Below are positions 42,734 to 51,290 of a stretch of 64,000 nt of DNA, piece by piece; the first letter of the stretch is position 1; every line of letters begins with the position of its first letter. The translations under genes were made by a program, and so were the position numbers. The stretch covers positions 2,155,390 to 2,219,389 of the forward strand of contig NZ_JAENHK010000010.1 in the NCBI RefSeq assembly GCF_016595215.1, in the 5' to 3' direction. The stretch is from Chryseobacterium paridis (GTDB lineage: Bacteria > Bacteroidota > Bacteroidia > Flavobacteriales > Weeksellaceae). The notes beneath the pieces were generated by a model. The model was not told the DNA's origin, made no database searches, and saw only the letters and a list, made by a program, of their open reading frames with translations.

Positions 42734-44629
42734 ATGAATTACGTTGCTGCTGAGAACCTTACTAAATCATACGGAGTAAAAGTTTTATTTAAAAATATAT
42801 CTTTCAATATCAATGAAGGGGATAAAATAGCCATTGTTGCTAAAAACGGGAGTGGAAAATCTACCTTGTTGAAAATCCTGATGGGAAGAGAGATAGCAGA
42901 CAGTGGAAATGTAATCATCAATAAAGATATACAGGTTGTATTATTTGATCAGGAAATTGACTATGATCCGAAGCTGACCATTGATGAGTTTATGATGACT
43001 CTTGACTCCGCTCCTATCGCAGCTCTTAAAAACTATCATAAATCACTCCATTCAACAGATCTTGAATTCATTGAAAAAGCCTTGGCTGATATGGAAGTCC
43101 ATAAAGCCTGGGATCTTGAAAATGAAATGAAGCAGATCTTATCACAGCTTAAAATTACAGATCTGGAAGCCAAAATGGGAACCCTTTCAGGTGGACAGAT
43201 CAAACGTGTAGCTTTGGCTAAGTTATTAACTGAAACCAGAGCGGAACACCGTCATACCCTTTTAATAATGGATGAGCCTACCAACCACCTTGATGTAGAA
43301 ATGGTAGAATGGCTTGAAAATTATTTAAATAAAGCTAAGATTACTTTATTGCTAGTAACCCACGACCGTTATTTTTTAGATGGTGTATGTAATATTATTT
43401 GGGAAATGGAAGACAATAACCTTTATTTCCATAATGGTTCTTATGCTACCTATCTTGAAAATAAAATGATCAGAGAGGATAATCTTAATTCCACTATCGA
43501 TAAAGCCAACAATCTTTATAGAAAAGAGTTGGAGTGGATGCGAAGACAACCCAAAGCAAGAACAACAAAATCAAAAAGTAGAATTGATGCTTTTTACGAA
43601 ACAGAAAAAGTAGCAAAAACCAATACTTCAAAACAAGGTCTTGAATTGGATTTCGAAATGAAGCGTCTTGGTAATAAAATTCTGGAACTTAAAAATATTG
43701 ATAAAAGCTTTGGCAGTAAAGTATTGTTGAAAGATTTCAGTTATTCATTCCAGCGTGGAGAAAAAGTAGGCATTGTCGGGAAAAATGGTGCCGGGAAATC
43801 TACCCTATTAAATATTATCCAGGGATTTGAAAAAGCAGACAAAGGGGAAATTGAAACTGGAGAAACAATTTCTTTTGGATATTTTTCTCAAAAGGGATTA
43901 ACTTATAAAGAGGATGAAAGAGTAATCGACTTCATTAAAGAAATTGCTGAGTTCTATCCTCTGGCTAATGGAAAAAGTCTTTCAGCTTCTCAGTTTTTAA
44001 GATTATTCCTGTTTGATGATCAAACGCAATACTCTCCTATTTCTAAACTTTCGGGAGGAGAGAAAAGAAGATTGCACCTGATGTATATTCTTTATCAGAA
44101 TCCTAACTTCCTTATTTTCGATGAGCCGACCAATGATCTGGATCTTCCTACATTAACGGTTCTTGAAAACTTTTTACAACAATTTCAGGGTTCATTAATT
44201 ATTGTATCGCACGATAGATATTTTATGGATCGCATCGTTGATCATATTTTAGCTTTTGAGGGAGACGGGAAAATTAAAGATTTTATTGGCAACTTCTCAG
44301 AATACAGAGAAGCCAAAAGCCGTGAAGATTCTTCAGAAAAAAGTGCACCACAAAAAGCAGAGATCAAAGAACCTGTGCAAGCTCCTGTTGTAACTCCAAC
44401 AAGTTCAAAAAAACGAAAACTGTCTTTTAAGGAACAAAGGGAATTAGAAACTATTGAAAATGAAATGCCTAAATTAGAGGAACAGCGTGAGAAAATCCTT
44501 GATCAGCTCAACAATGAAACAGATTATGAAAAAATTTCAAAACTTTCAGCTGAACTAGAGACAATTTCAGCAAAACTGGAAGATCATGAAATGAAATGGC
44601 TAGAGTTCCAGGAAATCCTGGGTGAATAA
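42734..44629 (+). CDS. uup: ABC-F type ATPase (Uup-like)
   Basis: The 631-residue protein has two ABC domains without membrane segments: Walker A NGSGKST near residue 40 and NGAGKST near 355, signatures LSGGQIKR (about 151) and LSGGEKRR (about 438), and a linker with the basic MRRQPKARTTKSKSR segment (about 271-285). The C-terminal 80 residues form a coiled coil (KQRELETIENEMPKLEEQ), typical of Uup. ABC-F proteins act on ribosomes or, for Uup, have been linked to precise excision and DNA structures. A long palindromic terminator follows. Confidence 0.92.
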   Translation: MNYVAAENLTKSYGVKVLFKNISFNINEGDKIAIVAKNGSGKSTLLKILMGREIADSGNVIINKDIQVVLFDQEIDYDPKLTIDEFMMTLDSAPIAALKNYHKSLHSTDLEFIEKALADMEVHKAWDLENEMKQILSQLKITDLEAKMGTLSGGQIKRVALAKLLTETRAEHRHTLLIMDEPTNHLDVEMVEWLENYLNKAKITLLLVTHDRYFLDGVCNIIWEMEDNNLYFHNGSYATYLENKMIREDNLNSTIDKANNLYRKELEWMRRQPKARTTKSKSRIDAFYETEKVAKTNTSKQGLELDFEMKRLGNKILELKNIDKSFGSKVLLKDFSYSFQRGEKVGIVGKNGAGKSTLLNIIQGFEKADKGEIETGETISFGYFSQKGLTYKEDERVIDFIKEIAEFYPLANGKSLSASQFLRLFLFDDQTQYSPISKLSGGEKRRLHLMYILYQNPNFLIFDEPTNDLDLPTLTVLENFLQQFQGSLIIVSHDRYFMDRIVDHILAFEGDGKIKDFIGNFSEYREAKSREDSSEKSAPQKAEIKEPVQAPVVTPTSSKKRKLSFKEQRELETIENEMPKLEEQREKILDQLNNETDYEKISKLSAELETISAKLEDHEMKWLEFQEILGE

Positions 44630-44645
44630 TATTATCATTAGAAAA

Positions 44646-44689
44646 TAAAACAATTTCGGCTTCACCTAGGTGAAGCCGAAATTGTTTTA
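44646..44689. terminator. 44-bp perfect palindrome, bidirectional terminator
   Basis: The 44 bases are a perfect inverted repeat with no loop, centred at CCTAGG (44665-44670), with A-rich left and T-rich right ends. It lies between two convergent genes and includes the stop codon (44687-44689) of the minus-strand gene. It should terminate both. Confidence 0.9.
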
Positions 44690-45745
44690 ATCAAGATGTA
44701 TCACTTCTTCTTTTTCTGAGCTCTCAAAACAAGCATCAATAAGTTTCATATTTTGAATAACCTCTTTTCCTGGGGATGGCAGGTCATATCCAAAAACAAT
44801 ATGTTCATAGATCTCCTGGTAGTAATTCATATAGTTTCCAGGCTCACTTGATGTAAGGGTTCTTTCTGTTTCGCCATGGTCATTTACATAATTTAAAATC
44901 CCATCAGAATCTTTCAGCGGAAGCATCCAGTTTTCACCATAAGTTGGTAAAGTTCCAGCTACCAGTTCTGTTTCTTGATTATCGGTTCTTTCTTGTAAAA
45001 AACTACCTTTATTACCATGAATAACATAAGCGTAATGAGCCTCTTTACTAAAAACAGAAGATTTTAAACGAACCCTCATCTTATTTTTATAAAACAAAAT
45101 AATCTCAAAATAGTCGTTCGCATATTCTATTCCTTTCATTGAAAAGACATCTCCAAAAAGCTTTTCCGGAAATCCGAAAAGCTGCACTGCCTGATCGATC
45201 AAATGAGCCCCCAGATCATGAAGTGATCCGGAACCAGTCTGCTGCGGATTTTCTTTGTGTTGCTTTCCGCTGGGTTCAGTACGAAATCTATCAAATCGTA
45301 TCTCAGCTTCTTTGATATCTCCTAATTTTTTATCATTAAGAATCTTCTTTACTTGTAAAAAATCTCGATCAAATCTTCTGTTCTGATAAACACTTAAAAA
45401 CAATCCTTTCTCTTCGGCTAATTGTACTAATTGCTCAGCTTCAGAAACATCAACCGTAAAAGGCTTTTCTACAATGACATTTTTACCTGCTTCAAGGGCC
45501 ATTTTGACATATTCAAAATGAGTTTGAACCGGAGTGTTAACCACTACTACTTCAACATCAGAATGATTCAGCATTTCCTCTACTGATCGATAGATTGTTG
45601 CATCAGGATATTTTTCCTTAGACTCTTCTTTACTTCTTTCTACTACAGCCGACATAAAAAAACCAGGATGTTCTTTTAGAAAGGGTGCATGAAAAACCTT
45701 TCCACTCATTCCAAACGCGCAAAGACCTACTTTTACCAATTGCAT
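44687..45745 (-). CDS. Gfo/Idh/MocA family oxidoreductase
   Basis: The 352-residue NAD(P)-dependent enzyme has a Rossmann fold with GLCAFGMSGKVFHAPFL (about 7-23), the EKPFTVDVSEAEQL segment (about 95-108, with the conserved EKP) and a C-terminal alpha/beta domain containing HDLGAHLIDQAVQLFG. It resembles YdgJ/YvaA-type oxidoreductases that act on sugars or inositols. Substrate cannot be told. Cytoplasmic. Confidence 0.92.
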   Translation of the reverse strand: MQLVKVGLCAFGMSGKVFHAPFLKEHPGFFMSAVVERSKEESKEKYPDATIYRSVEEMLNHSDVEVVVVNTPVQTHFEYVKMALEAGKNVIVEKPFTVDVSEAEQLVQLAEEKGLFLSVYQNRRFDRDFLQVKKILNDKKLGDIKEAEIRFDRFRTEPSGKQHKENPQQTGSGSLHDLGAHLIDQAVQLFGFPEKLFGDVFSMKGIEYANDYFEIILFYKNKMRVRLKSSVFSKEAHYAYVIHGNKGSFLQERTDNQETELVAGTLPTYGENWMLPLKDSDGILNYVNDHGETERTLTSSEPGNYMNYYQEIYEHIVFGYDLPSPGKEVIQNMKLIDACFESSEKEEVIHLD

Positions 45746-45839
45746 ACTCTATTTTTTTAACAAATATATTGAGAAAAATCTTTCTTTATAAATCTATAGC
45801 AGATATAATTTACCACTTATTAGAACATGACAAATATCA

Positions 45840-45864
45840 TTAGAATCATTTTTATTGATTCTAA
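45840..45864. promoter_or_regulatory. inverted-repeat operator, candidate Fur box
   Basis: TTAGAATCA (45840-45848) and TGATTCTAA (45856-45864) are perfect 9-bp inverted arms around a seven-base AT spacer. The dyad sits about 20 bases upstream of the -7 element and 68 bases before a siderophore-receptor gene, so a bound protein would cover the -33 region. The likely regulator is Fur, by analogy with other iron receptors; the exact flavobacterial Fur consensus I cannot verify. Confidence 0.55.
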
Positions 45865-45883
45865 ATAATAATTTCAAATACCT

Positions 45884-45891
45884 TACTTTTG
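45884..45891 (+). promoter_or_regulatory. -7 promoter element of the TonB-dependent receptor gene
   Basis: TACTTTTG matches TAnnTTTG. The predicted start is near 45898, giving a leader of about 35 bases before the ATG at 45932. Confidence 0.6.
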
Positions 45892-45931
45892 CGCGTTATT
45901 TAAATCCACTCTAAATAAAGTAAAATTAAGA

Positions 45932-48118
45932 ATGAAAAAACAAATTACTACTTTAGGTTTTATGGTTATATCCCTCTCAGCAACTGCACAAATGGGAAAT
46001 AAATCTGAAACCGATACTATTAGAATTCAAACTATTGAAGACGTAAATCTCCATAAAACAGGAAATCCAAATAAGGCTAAACCGTTATCTACTAAGTCAA
46101 ATCTTACCGTAATGGAAATTCCTCAGCCAATAGCAATCGTTACTCATGAAGTGATTGAACAGCAACAGGCTAAACAATTAAGTGATGTAATAAAAAATGT
46201 AAATGGACTTTACCTTACTTCTGCAAGGGGCGGTTCTCAGGATAGTTTTGGGGGACGTGGTTTTACTTTCGGAAATGATAATATTTTCAAGAATGGAGCA
46301 AGAGTTAATAGCGGAGTATTTCCTGAAGTAAGTGGTCTAGAAAGAGTGGAAGTATTAAAAGGAGCCAATGCAATGTTGTACGGAAACGTTGGTCCTGGAG
46401 GAATCATAAACCTTATTACAAAAAAACCAAAATTTGATTTTGGAGGTATGGTTGGTTTCAGCACAGGTAGCTGGAACTCATACAAACCTACAGTAGATAT
46501 TTATGGTCCTTTAAGTAAAAATATTGCATTCAGAGTAAATGGTACTTATGAATATGCTGAGAGCTTCAGAGATCATGTAGAATCTAAAAAGAATTACTTC
46601 AACCCTTCTTTTGTGTTTAATCTTAGTGAAAACACTCAACTTATTGTAGAAGGAGATTATTTATACCATACTTTTACACCCGATTTTGGAATAGGTAGTA
46701 TAGTAGACGAGGCTACTGGAATCTCAAGACTCGCTACAGAAGTTAATAGAAAACAATTTTTTGGGACCAACTGGCAATATCAAACTAATCAACAAGCTAC
46801 AACAGATGTTGTTTTAAATCATAAAATCAACAATAAATGGGCCTTAAACGCAGTTGCCTCTTACCAGAACTACACCAAAGACTATTTCTCTACAGAAAGA
46901 GTGCAATGGACTTATAATTCATCCGTAAACAACTCAAATCCAACTTGGTCTAGACCTTTAGGTAGAAATTATACGGAGCAGAATTATACTTCTATGCAAA
47001 TTAATTTGAATGGAGAATTTAATACCGGAAGGCTTAATCATAAAGTTTTGTTTGGAACTGATGGAGATTATGGAGTTGCAGATACTTATGCATATAAAAT
47101 TGACAGCAATACTCCTGTTGTTTTGTCTCTCAATAACCCTTCAACATGGACTAATGAAGGCCCAATGCCAAATACTAGCAGAACATCCAGAAATAGAATA
47201 AATACAGCAAGGTATGGTTTCTATGCGCAGGATTTAATTAGTATAACTAAAGAATTTAAAGTTTTAGCTGGGTTACGTTGGTCTAGTATTCAGAATGATG
47301 ATACTAAGGTAAAGAATTTCTTAACCAATGAAGAAAAACCTACACCAAACAGTGGCACAAAAGAAACTGCGTTTTCTCCAAAAGTGGGTTTAATCTATAA
47401 TCCTAATGAAAACATTTCTGTTTTTGCTACTTACACCAACTCATTTGTTCCGAATACTGGGTTTGATGAATCAGGGGCTGCATTAAAAGCTTCTACTGTA
47501 GATCAATATGAAGTAGGAATTAAGAAAAATCTTTGGAACAATGCATTAGCAGTAAATCTTACAGCTTATCAGATCAATAACAGAGATACATACACCGTAC
47601 CTAATTTACCAAATGGAGCTGTAGTTCTTTATAGAGTATATGCAGGAAATATCCGAAGCAGAGGGGTAGAATTAGATATCACTGGAAATCCGATGAGCAA
47701 TTTATCTTTAATTGGGGGTATTTCTTATAATAACGCAGTCTATACAAAAACTCCAAATAATGGATTTGTTGAAGACCAAAGATTAGTAAGAACTCCAGCG
47801 TTTACTACCAATGCATCTGCTTTTTATACCTTTACAGACTTTGTAAAGGGCTTAAAAATTGGTGCATCTCTATTTTATACAGGAGACAGAAAAGCTGGCT
47901 GGAATGATGTGAAAGGCCAAAAACAAGTTACAAGAATGATTGACATTAACGGTTTTACTACAGTAGATTTTAGTCTGGGATACGAATGGAAAAAATTTGT
48001 GCTTCAAGGAAAAGTAGGAAACTTATTTGATGTCGTTAACTACAATGTTCATGAAAACTACTCTGTAAACCCTATAACTCCAAGAAACTATTATTTCACA
48101 TTAACTTATAAACTTTAA
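45932..48118 (+). CDS. TonB-dependent siderophore receptor
   Basis: The 728-residue outer-membrane protein has a signal peptide ending TAQ (about residue 20), a plug domain (about 65-170, PQPIAIVTHEVIEQQ, GGRGFTFGNDNIFKNGARV, VLKGANAMLYGNVGPGGIINLITKKP) and a 22-strand barrel that ends NYYFTLTYKL. It belongs to the FhuA/FpvA-like siderophore receptor class. A TonB box is not obvious. It lacks the N-terminal CarboxypepD_reg domain common in SusC-like receptors, in line with a metal-uptake role. A PepSY protein follows in the same direction, and an operator-like dyad precedes the promoter. Confidence 0.94.
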   Translation: MKKQITTLGFMVISLSATAQMGNKSETDTIRIQTIEDVNLHKTGNPNKAKPLSTKSNLTVMEIPQPIAIVTHEVIEQQQAKQLSDVIKNVNGLYLTSARGGSQDSFGGRGFTFGNDNIFKNGARVNSGVFPEVSGLERVEVLKGANAMLYGNVGPGGIINLITKKPKFDFGGMVGFSTGSWNSYKPTVDIYGPLSKNIAFRVNGTYEYAESFRDHVESKKNYFNPSFVFNLSENTQLIVEGDYLYHTFTPDFGIGSIVDEATGISRLATEVNRKQFFGTNWQYQTNQQATTDVVLNHKINNKWALNAVASYQNYTKDYFSTERVQWTYNSSVNNSNPTWSRPLGRNYTEQNYTSMQINLNGEFNTGRLNHKVLFGTDGDYGVADTYAYKIDSNTPVVLSLNNPSTWTNEGPMPNTSRTSRNRINTARYGFYAQDLISITKEFKVLAGLRWSSIQNDDTKVKNFLTNEEKPTPNSGTKETAFSPKVGLIYNPNENISVFATYTNSFVPNTGFDESGAALKASTVDQYEVGIKKNLWNNALAVNLTAYQINNRDTYTVPNLPNGAVVLYRVYAGNIRSRGVELDITGNPMSNLSLIGGISYNNAVYTKTPNNGFVEDQRLVRTPAFTTNASAFYTFTDFVKGLKIGASLFYTGDRKAGWNDVKGQKQVTRMIDINGFTTVDFSLGYEWKKFVLQGKVGNLFDVVNYNVHENYSVNPITPRNYYFTLTYKL

Positions 48119-48148
48119 AAATAATAACATCAGTTATTTTTTCATCTA

Positions 48149-48186
48149 AAGTGGAAGTTGCATTTTTGCAGCTTTCACTTTTTTAA
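48149..48186 (+). terminator. strong hairpin between TonB receptor and PepSY genes
   Basis: Fourteen bases from 48149 pair with 48167-48180 (two G-U pairs) around a TTTT loop, followed by six T. As it lies inside what looks like an operon, it may limit expression of the downstream PepSY gene compared with the receptor. Confidence 0.8.
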
Positions 48187-48205
48187 ATAAAAACAAACAA
48201 TAGAT

Positions 48206-48721
48206 ATGGATAAAATAAAAGACACCAGAAGTTTTATGAGAATTACCCACAGGTATTTAGGCTATTTTCTTGCGGGAATTATGGCCATTTATGCGATAAG
48301 CGGTGTGTTATTGGTATATAGGGATACCGACTTTTTAAAGAAAGATAAAAAGTACAGCACAACAGTTGGCAAAGATCTCTCAGAAAAAGCTTTAGGCAAA
48401 GAGTTAAAAATCAAGAATTTTGAAATAGAAAGCAGGGTTGGAAATATTGCTTATTTTAAACAAGGAGCCTATAATACAACTACTGGTGAAGCTAAATACA
48501 TAAAAAAAGAATTGCCTTTTGCTCTTGATAAAATGGTAAAACTTCATAAGGCACAATCTAAGGACACATTATCTCCATTAAATACCTTTTTTGGAGTTGC
48601 TTTATTCTTCTTTGTAATTTCGAGCTTCTGGATGTTCAATCCAAAAACGAAAGCCTTCAAGCGCGGAATGATTTTTACTATTGCCGGACTTGTAGTGTCT
48701 ATTATTTTAATCTTCATTTAG
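48206..48721 (+). CDS. PepSY-associated membrane protein
   Basis: The 171-residue inner-membrane protein has a first helix after HRYLGYFLAGIM (about 15-40), a periplasmic PepSY-like part, and two helices at the C-terminus (about 130-150 and 153-171). His residues stand at the membrane faces (THRYLGY, KLHKAQS). PepSY-TM proteins next to siderophore receptors are thought to help release iron by reduction in the periplasm; this is family knowledge, not proven here. It starts 87 bases after the receptor gene. Confidence 0.85.
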   Translation: MDKIKDTRSFMRITHRYLGYFLAGIMAIYAISGVLLVYRDTDFLKKDKKYSTTVGKDLSEKALGKELKIKNFEIESRVGNIAYFKQGAYNTTTGEAKYIKKELPFALDKMVKLHKAQSKDTLSPLNTFFGVALFFFVISSFWMFNPKTKAFKRGMIFTIAGLVVSIILIFI

Positions 48722-48882
48722 AAATTGTAAAATAATTAATAAAACAGCATAATTAATTTCATTTTCATTTTTCTTAATTTAACATTATTTTAGTAAAATT
48801 AGCTAAAAATACGTACTATGGCACATTTATTGATTTTCACCACCCATAGAATAATAAATATTAATTATTAAAATTATAAATT

Positions 48883-49476
48883 ATGAAAAAACTAATCTTA
48901 GCAGGAATAATTGCAGTAGCTGGATTAACAACAACAGCAAATGCCCAAATTCAAAAAGGTAACTGGATGGTTGGTAGTAGTATTGTAGCTAGTAATTTTG
49001 GTCTTAATACAGGGGGAGGATATAACATTTCTTTACAACCAAAAGCAGCTTACTTTATTGAAGACAACGTTGCATTAGGGGGATATGTTGACTTAGGTTT
49101 TAATAAAGTTACCAAGGGATCACCTACAAATTTTGTATATAAAGTAGGAGCTTTAGGACGTTATTTTGTATCACCAGGTGAAAAAGGTATTGATAATCTA
49201 TTACACCACGGACGTTGGTTTTTCGAAGGTAACGTTGGTATTGGAGGAACTTCTACAGAAGGAGGAAACTCTACTACAGGTTTAGATTTCGGTGCAGGTC
49301 CTGGGTATTCATACTTCATTACACCAAATATTGGTGTTGAGGGTCTTGTTAAATATAATGGTGTTGCCGGATTTGGTAAAAACGGTCTGACTTCAACCCT
49401 AACTTTTAACGTAGGATTTAGTATTTATCTTCCTACATCTAAAGGAAAAGAAATTATGAATGACGTAAAAAATTAA
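48883..49476 (+). CDS. small outer-membrane beta-barrel protein
   Basis: The 197-residue protein has a clear signal peptide (MKKLILAGIIAVAGLTTTANAQ) and a short barrel of about eight strands (GYNISLQPKAAYFIEDNVALGGYVDLGF, FGAGPGYSYFITPNIGVEGLVKY, TLTFNVGFSIYL). It resembles OmpW/OmpA-like beta-barrel proteins of the porin_OMP_beta-barrel type. No periplasmic domain. Function unknown. It is followed by a bidirectional terminator. Confidence 0.8.
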   Translation: MKKLILAGIIAVAGLTTTANAQIQKGNWMVGSSIVASNFGLNTGGGYNISLQPKAAYFIEDNVALGGYVDLGFNKVTKGSPTNFVYKVGALGRYFVSPGEKGIDNLLHHGRWFFEGNVGIGGTSTEGGNSTTGLDFGAGPGYSYFITPNIGVEGLVKYNGVAGFGKNGLTSTLTFNVGFSIYLPTSKGKEIMNDVKN

Positions 49477-49500
49477 TTTTTACAAATCATCTTTAAAAAT

Positions 49501-49531
49501 AAAAGTGCCTCGAATAATTCGAGGCACTTTT
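49501..49531. terminator. bidirectional terminator
   Basis: A perfect 14-bp stem, AAAAGTGCCTCGAA with TTCGAGGCACTTTT, around a three-base loop, between the barrel gene and the convergent peroxiredoxin gene. Confidence 0.9.
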
Positions 49532-49569
49532 CGTACAAATTAAAACTAAACTATAAAAAATCAAATAAA

Positions 49570-50205
49570 TCATGTATTGGGTTGAGGCGTATATCTTAAA
49601 TACGGCCTTATTTCAGTTACTCCTTTAGAAAATATTTTGCGGGCTTCTTCTGTTGATATGGATGGAGGAACTATAACATCGTCGCCATTTTTCCAATTAA
49701 CCGGTGTAGCCACAGTATGAGAGTCTACCAACTGTAAAGAATCAAGAACTCTGATAATTTCATTGAAGTTCCTTCCTGTAGATGCTGGATAAGTTATTAT
49801 TAAACGTACTTTCTTGGCAGGATCAATAATCAGTAAAGAACGTACTGTTGCTGTTACAGAAGCATTGGGATGAATAAAGTCATATAATTCTGAAACTTTT
49901 CTATCCTTATCAGCAATAATCGGGAACTGCACTTCTGTATTCTGTGTTTCATTAATATCTTTAATCCAGTTTTGATGATCTTCTACTCCATCTACACTCA
50001 GAGCAATTACCTTTGTATTTCTTGCATCAAATTCTGATTTCAGTTTTGATGTAAAACCAAGTTCAGTAGTGCAAACAGGTGTATAATCAGCAGGATGCGA
50101 AAATAAGATCCCCCAGGAATCTCCCAGATAATTATGAAAATCCAGATCACCTGCAGTTGTTTCTGCCTGAAAGTTGGGTGCTATATCTCCTAGTTTAATT
50201 GACAT
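49570..50205 (-). CDS. 1-Cys peroxiredoxin (Prx6 type)
   Basis: The 211-residue enzyme reduces peroxides. The peroxidatic cysteine is Cys45 in DYTPVCTTELG, and no other cysteine exists in the protein, so it is a true 1-Cys type and depends on an outside thiol. The C-terminal extension after about residue 160 (VATPVNWKNGDDVIVPP) is the Prx6 hallmark. Cytoplasmic. It is transcribed alone. Confidence 0.94.
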   Translation of the reverse strand: MSIKLGDIAPNFQAETTAGDLDFHNYLGDSWGILFSHPADYTPVCTTELGFTSKLKSEFDARNTKVIALSVDGVEDHQNWIKDINETQNTEVQFPIIADKDRKVSELYDFIHPNASVTATVRSLLIIDPAKKVRLIITYPASTGRNFNEIIRVLDSLQLVDSHTVATPVNWKNGDDVIVPPSISTEEARKIFSKGVTEIRPYLRYTPQPNT

Positions 50206-50302
50206 ACTATTCTCGTTTATTAGTCTACAAATTTAGTAGACTTTTTTGAACTGGCAAATTTTTTGATGAAAATTTATATATTACATTAAAAAAAATTAAT
50301 AC

Positions 50303-51181
50303 ATGGAGAAAATTGGTTTAAGTTATGTTGATGTCGTCTATAGAGTTTTGCAAAGCTGGTACCTCAAATTTGCAGAACTGACCCCTAAATTAATTGTTGG
50401 AATACTGGTTTTTTCTTTTTTCTTATTTACAAGTAAATATTTTAGTCAGCTTGCCGTAAAGCTCTTTCATAAATTATTTCCCAAAAGCGAAAAGGAAAGT
50501 TCCCTGGTTACTTTATTAGCTATTTTCCGTTTTATTATTATGCTGATGGGAAGTTTTATCGCATTAGAAATAATGGGATTCAGTGGTTTTCTCTGGAAAT
50601 TCATTGGAAGTTTAGGAGTAGCAGGGGTTATTGCAGGGGTTGCATTAAAAGATCTGGTATCGAGTATATTTTCAGGAATGCTGATTGGAATTGATAAAGC
50701 TTTTAAGGTCGGAGATTATGTCTCTATTGGGAACAACTCAGGCACTGTAATGGAGATTGGATTTCTTACCACTAAAATAATTACAGATGACGGTAAAAAA
50801 GTGTATATACCGAATCAGGTTATCTTTAATTCACCATTTTCTAATATTACCGCATCCCCTCAGAGAAGGATTATATTAAACTTTGAAATTCCTGCTGATG
50901 AAGATATTAACAAAGCCCAAAAAGGAATTTTAGAAGTTATTAAAAGTTTAGAGTACGTTGATAAATTAGATACTGCTGAAGTTGTATTTACAGATCTGAA
51001 ACAAGGAGTATTTAATCTTCAGGCAAAGTTCTGGATGACTATAGGAGCTAATATTACCAGGGTTAAAAGTGACGCTTATTTAAAGATCAAACAACGTCTG
51101 GACAGTGATAATATATTATTGGTGACACCAACAAGTATCAGTATTACTAATGGAGACACCAATCTGGCAGGAAATCAATAG
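50303..51181 (+). CDS. MscS family mechanosensitive channel
   Basis: The 292-residue protein has three membrane helices (about 28-50, 68-92, 98-120); the third contains the Gly/Ala-rich pore helix GVAGVIAGVALKDLVSSIFSG (about 108-128), then the beta domain FKVGDYVSIGNNSGTVMEIGFLTT. The size matches E. coli MscS. It releases solutes under hypoosmotic shock. It stands alone between a peroxiredoxin gene and sucC. Confidence 0.93.
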   Translation: MEKIGLSYVDVVYRVLQSWYLKFAELTPKLIVGILVFSFFLFTSKYFSQLAVKLFHKLFPKSEKESSLVTLLAIFRFIIMLMGSFIALEIMGFSGFLWKFIGSLGVAGVIAGVALKDLVSSIFSGMLIGIDKAFKVGDYVSIGNNSGTVMEIGFLTTKIITDDGKKVYIPNQVIFNSPFSNITASPQRRIILNFEIPADEDINKAQKGILEVIKSLEYVDKLDTAEVVFTDLKQGVFNLQAKFWMTIGANITRVKSDAYLKIKQRLDSDNILLVTPTSISITNGDTNLAGNQ

Positions 51182-51236
51182 ATATAAACTGCTTTAGAGA
51201 TCGTCCATTATCACTATTTTGAAGTTTGAAATACAC

Positions 51237-51270
51237 AAAAAAACCGTTCCAGTCACTGAAACGGTTTTTT
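51237..51270. terminator. bidirectional terminator between mscS-like gene and sucC
   Basis: AAAACCGTT-x-CAG pairs with CTG-x-AACGGTTTT (one mismatch) with A- and T-runs at the ends, between convergent genes. Confidence 0.85.
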
Positions 51271-51290
51271 ATTTATTTAAAATTTTAGTC

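Noticed and set aside
48818..48871. 17-codon ORF before the small barrel gene
   Set aside because: No amino-acid bias, hairpin or promoter to suggest a leader peptide.
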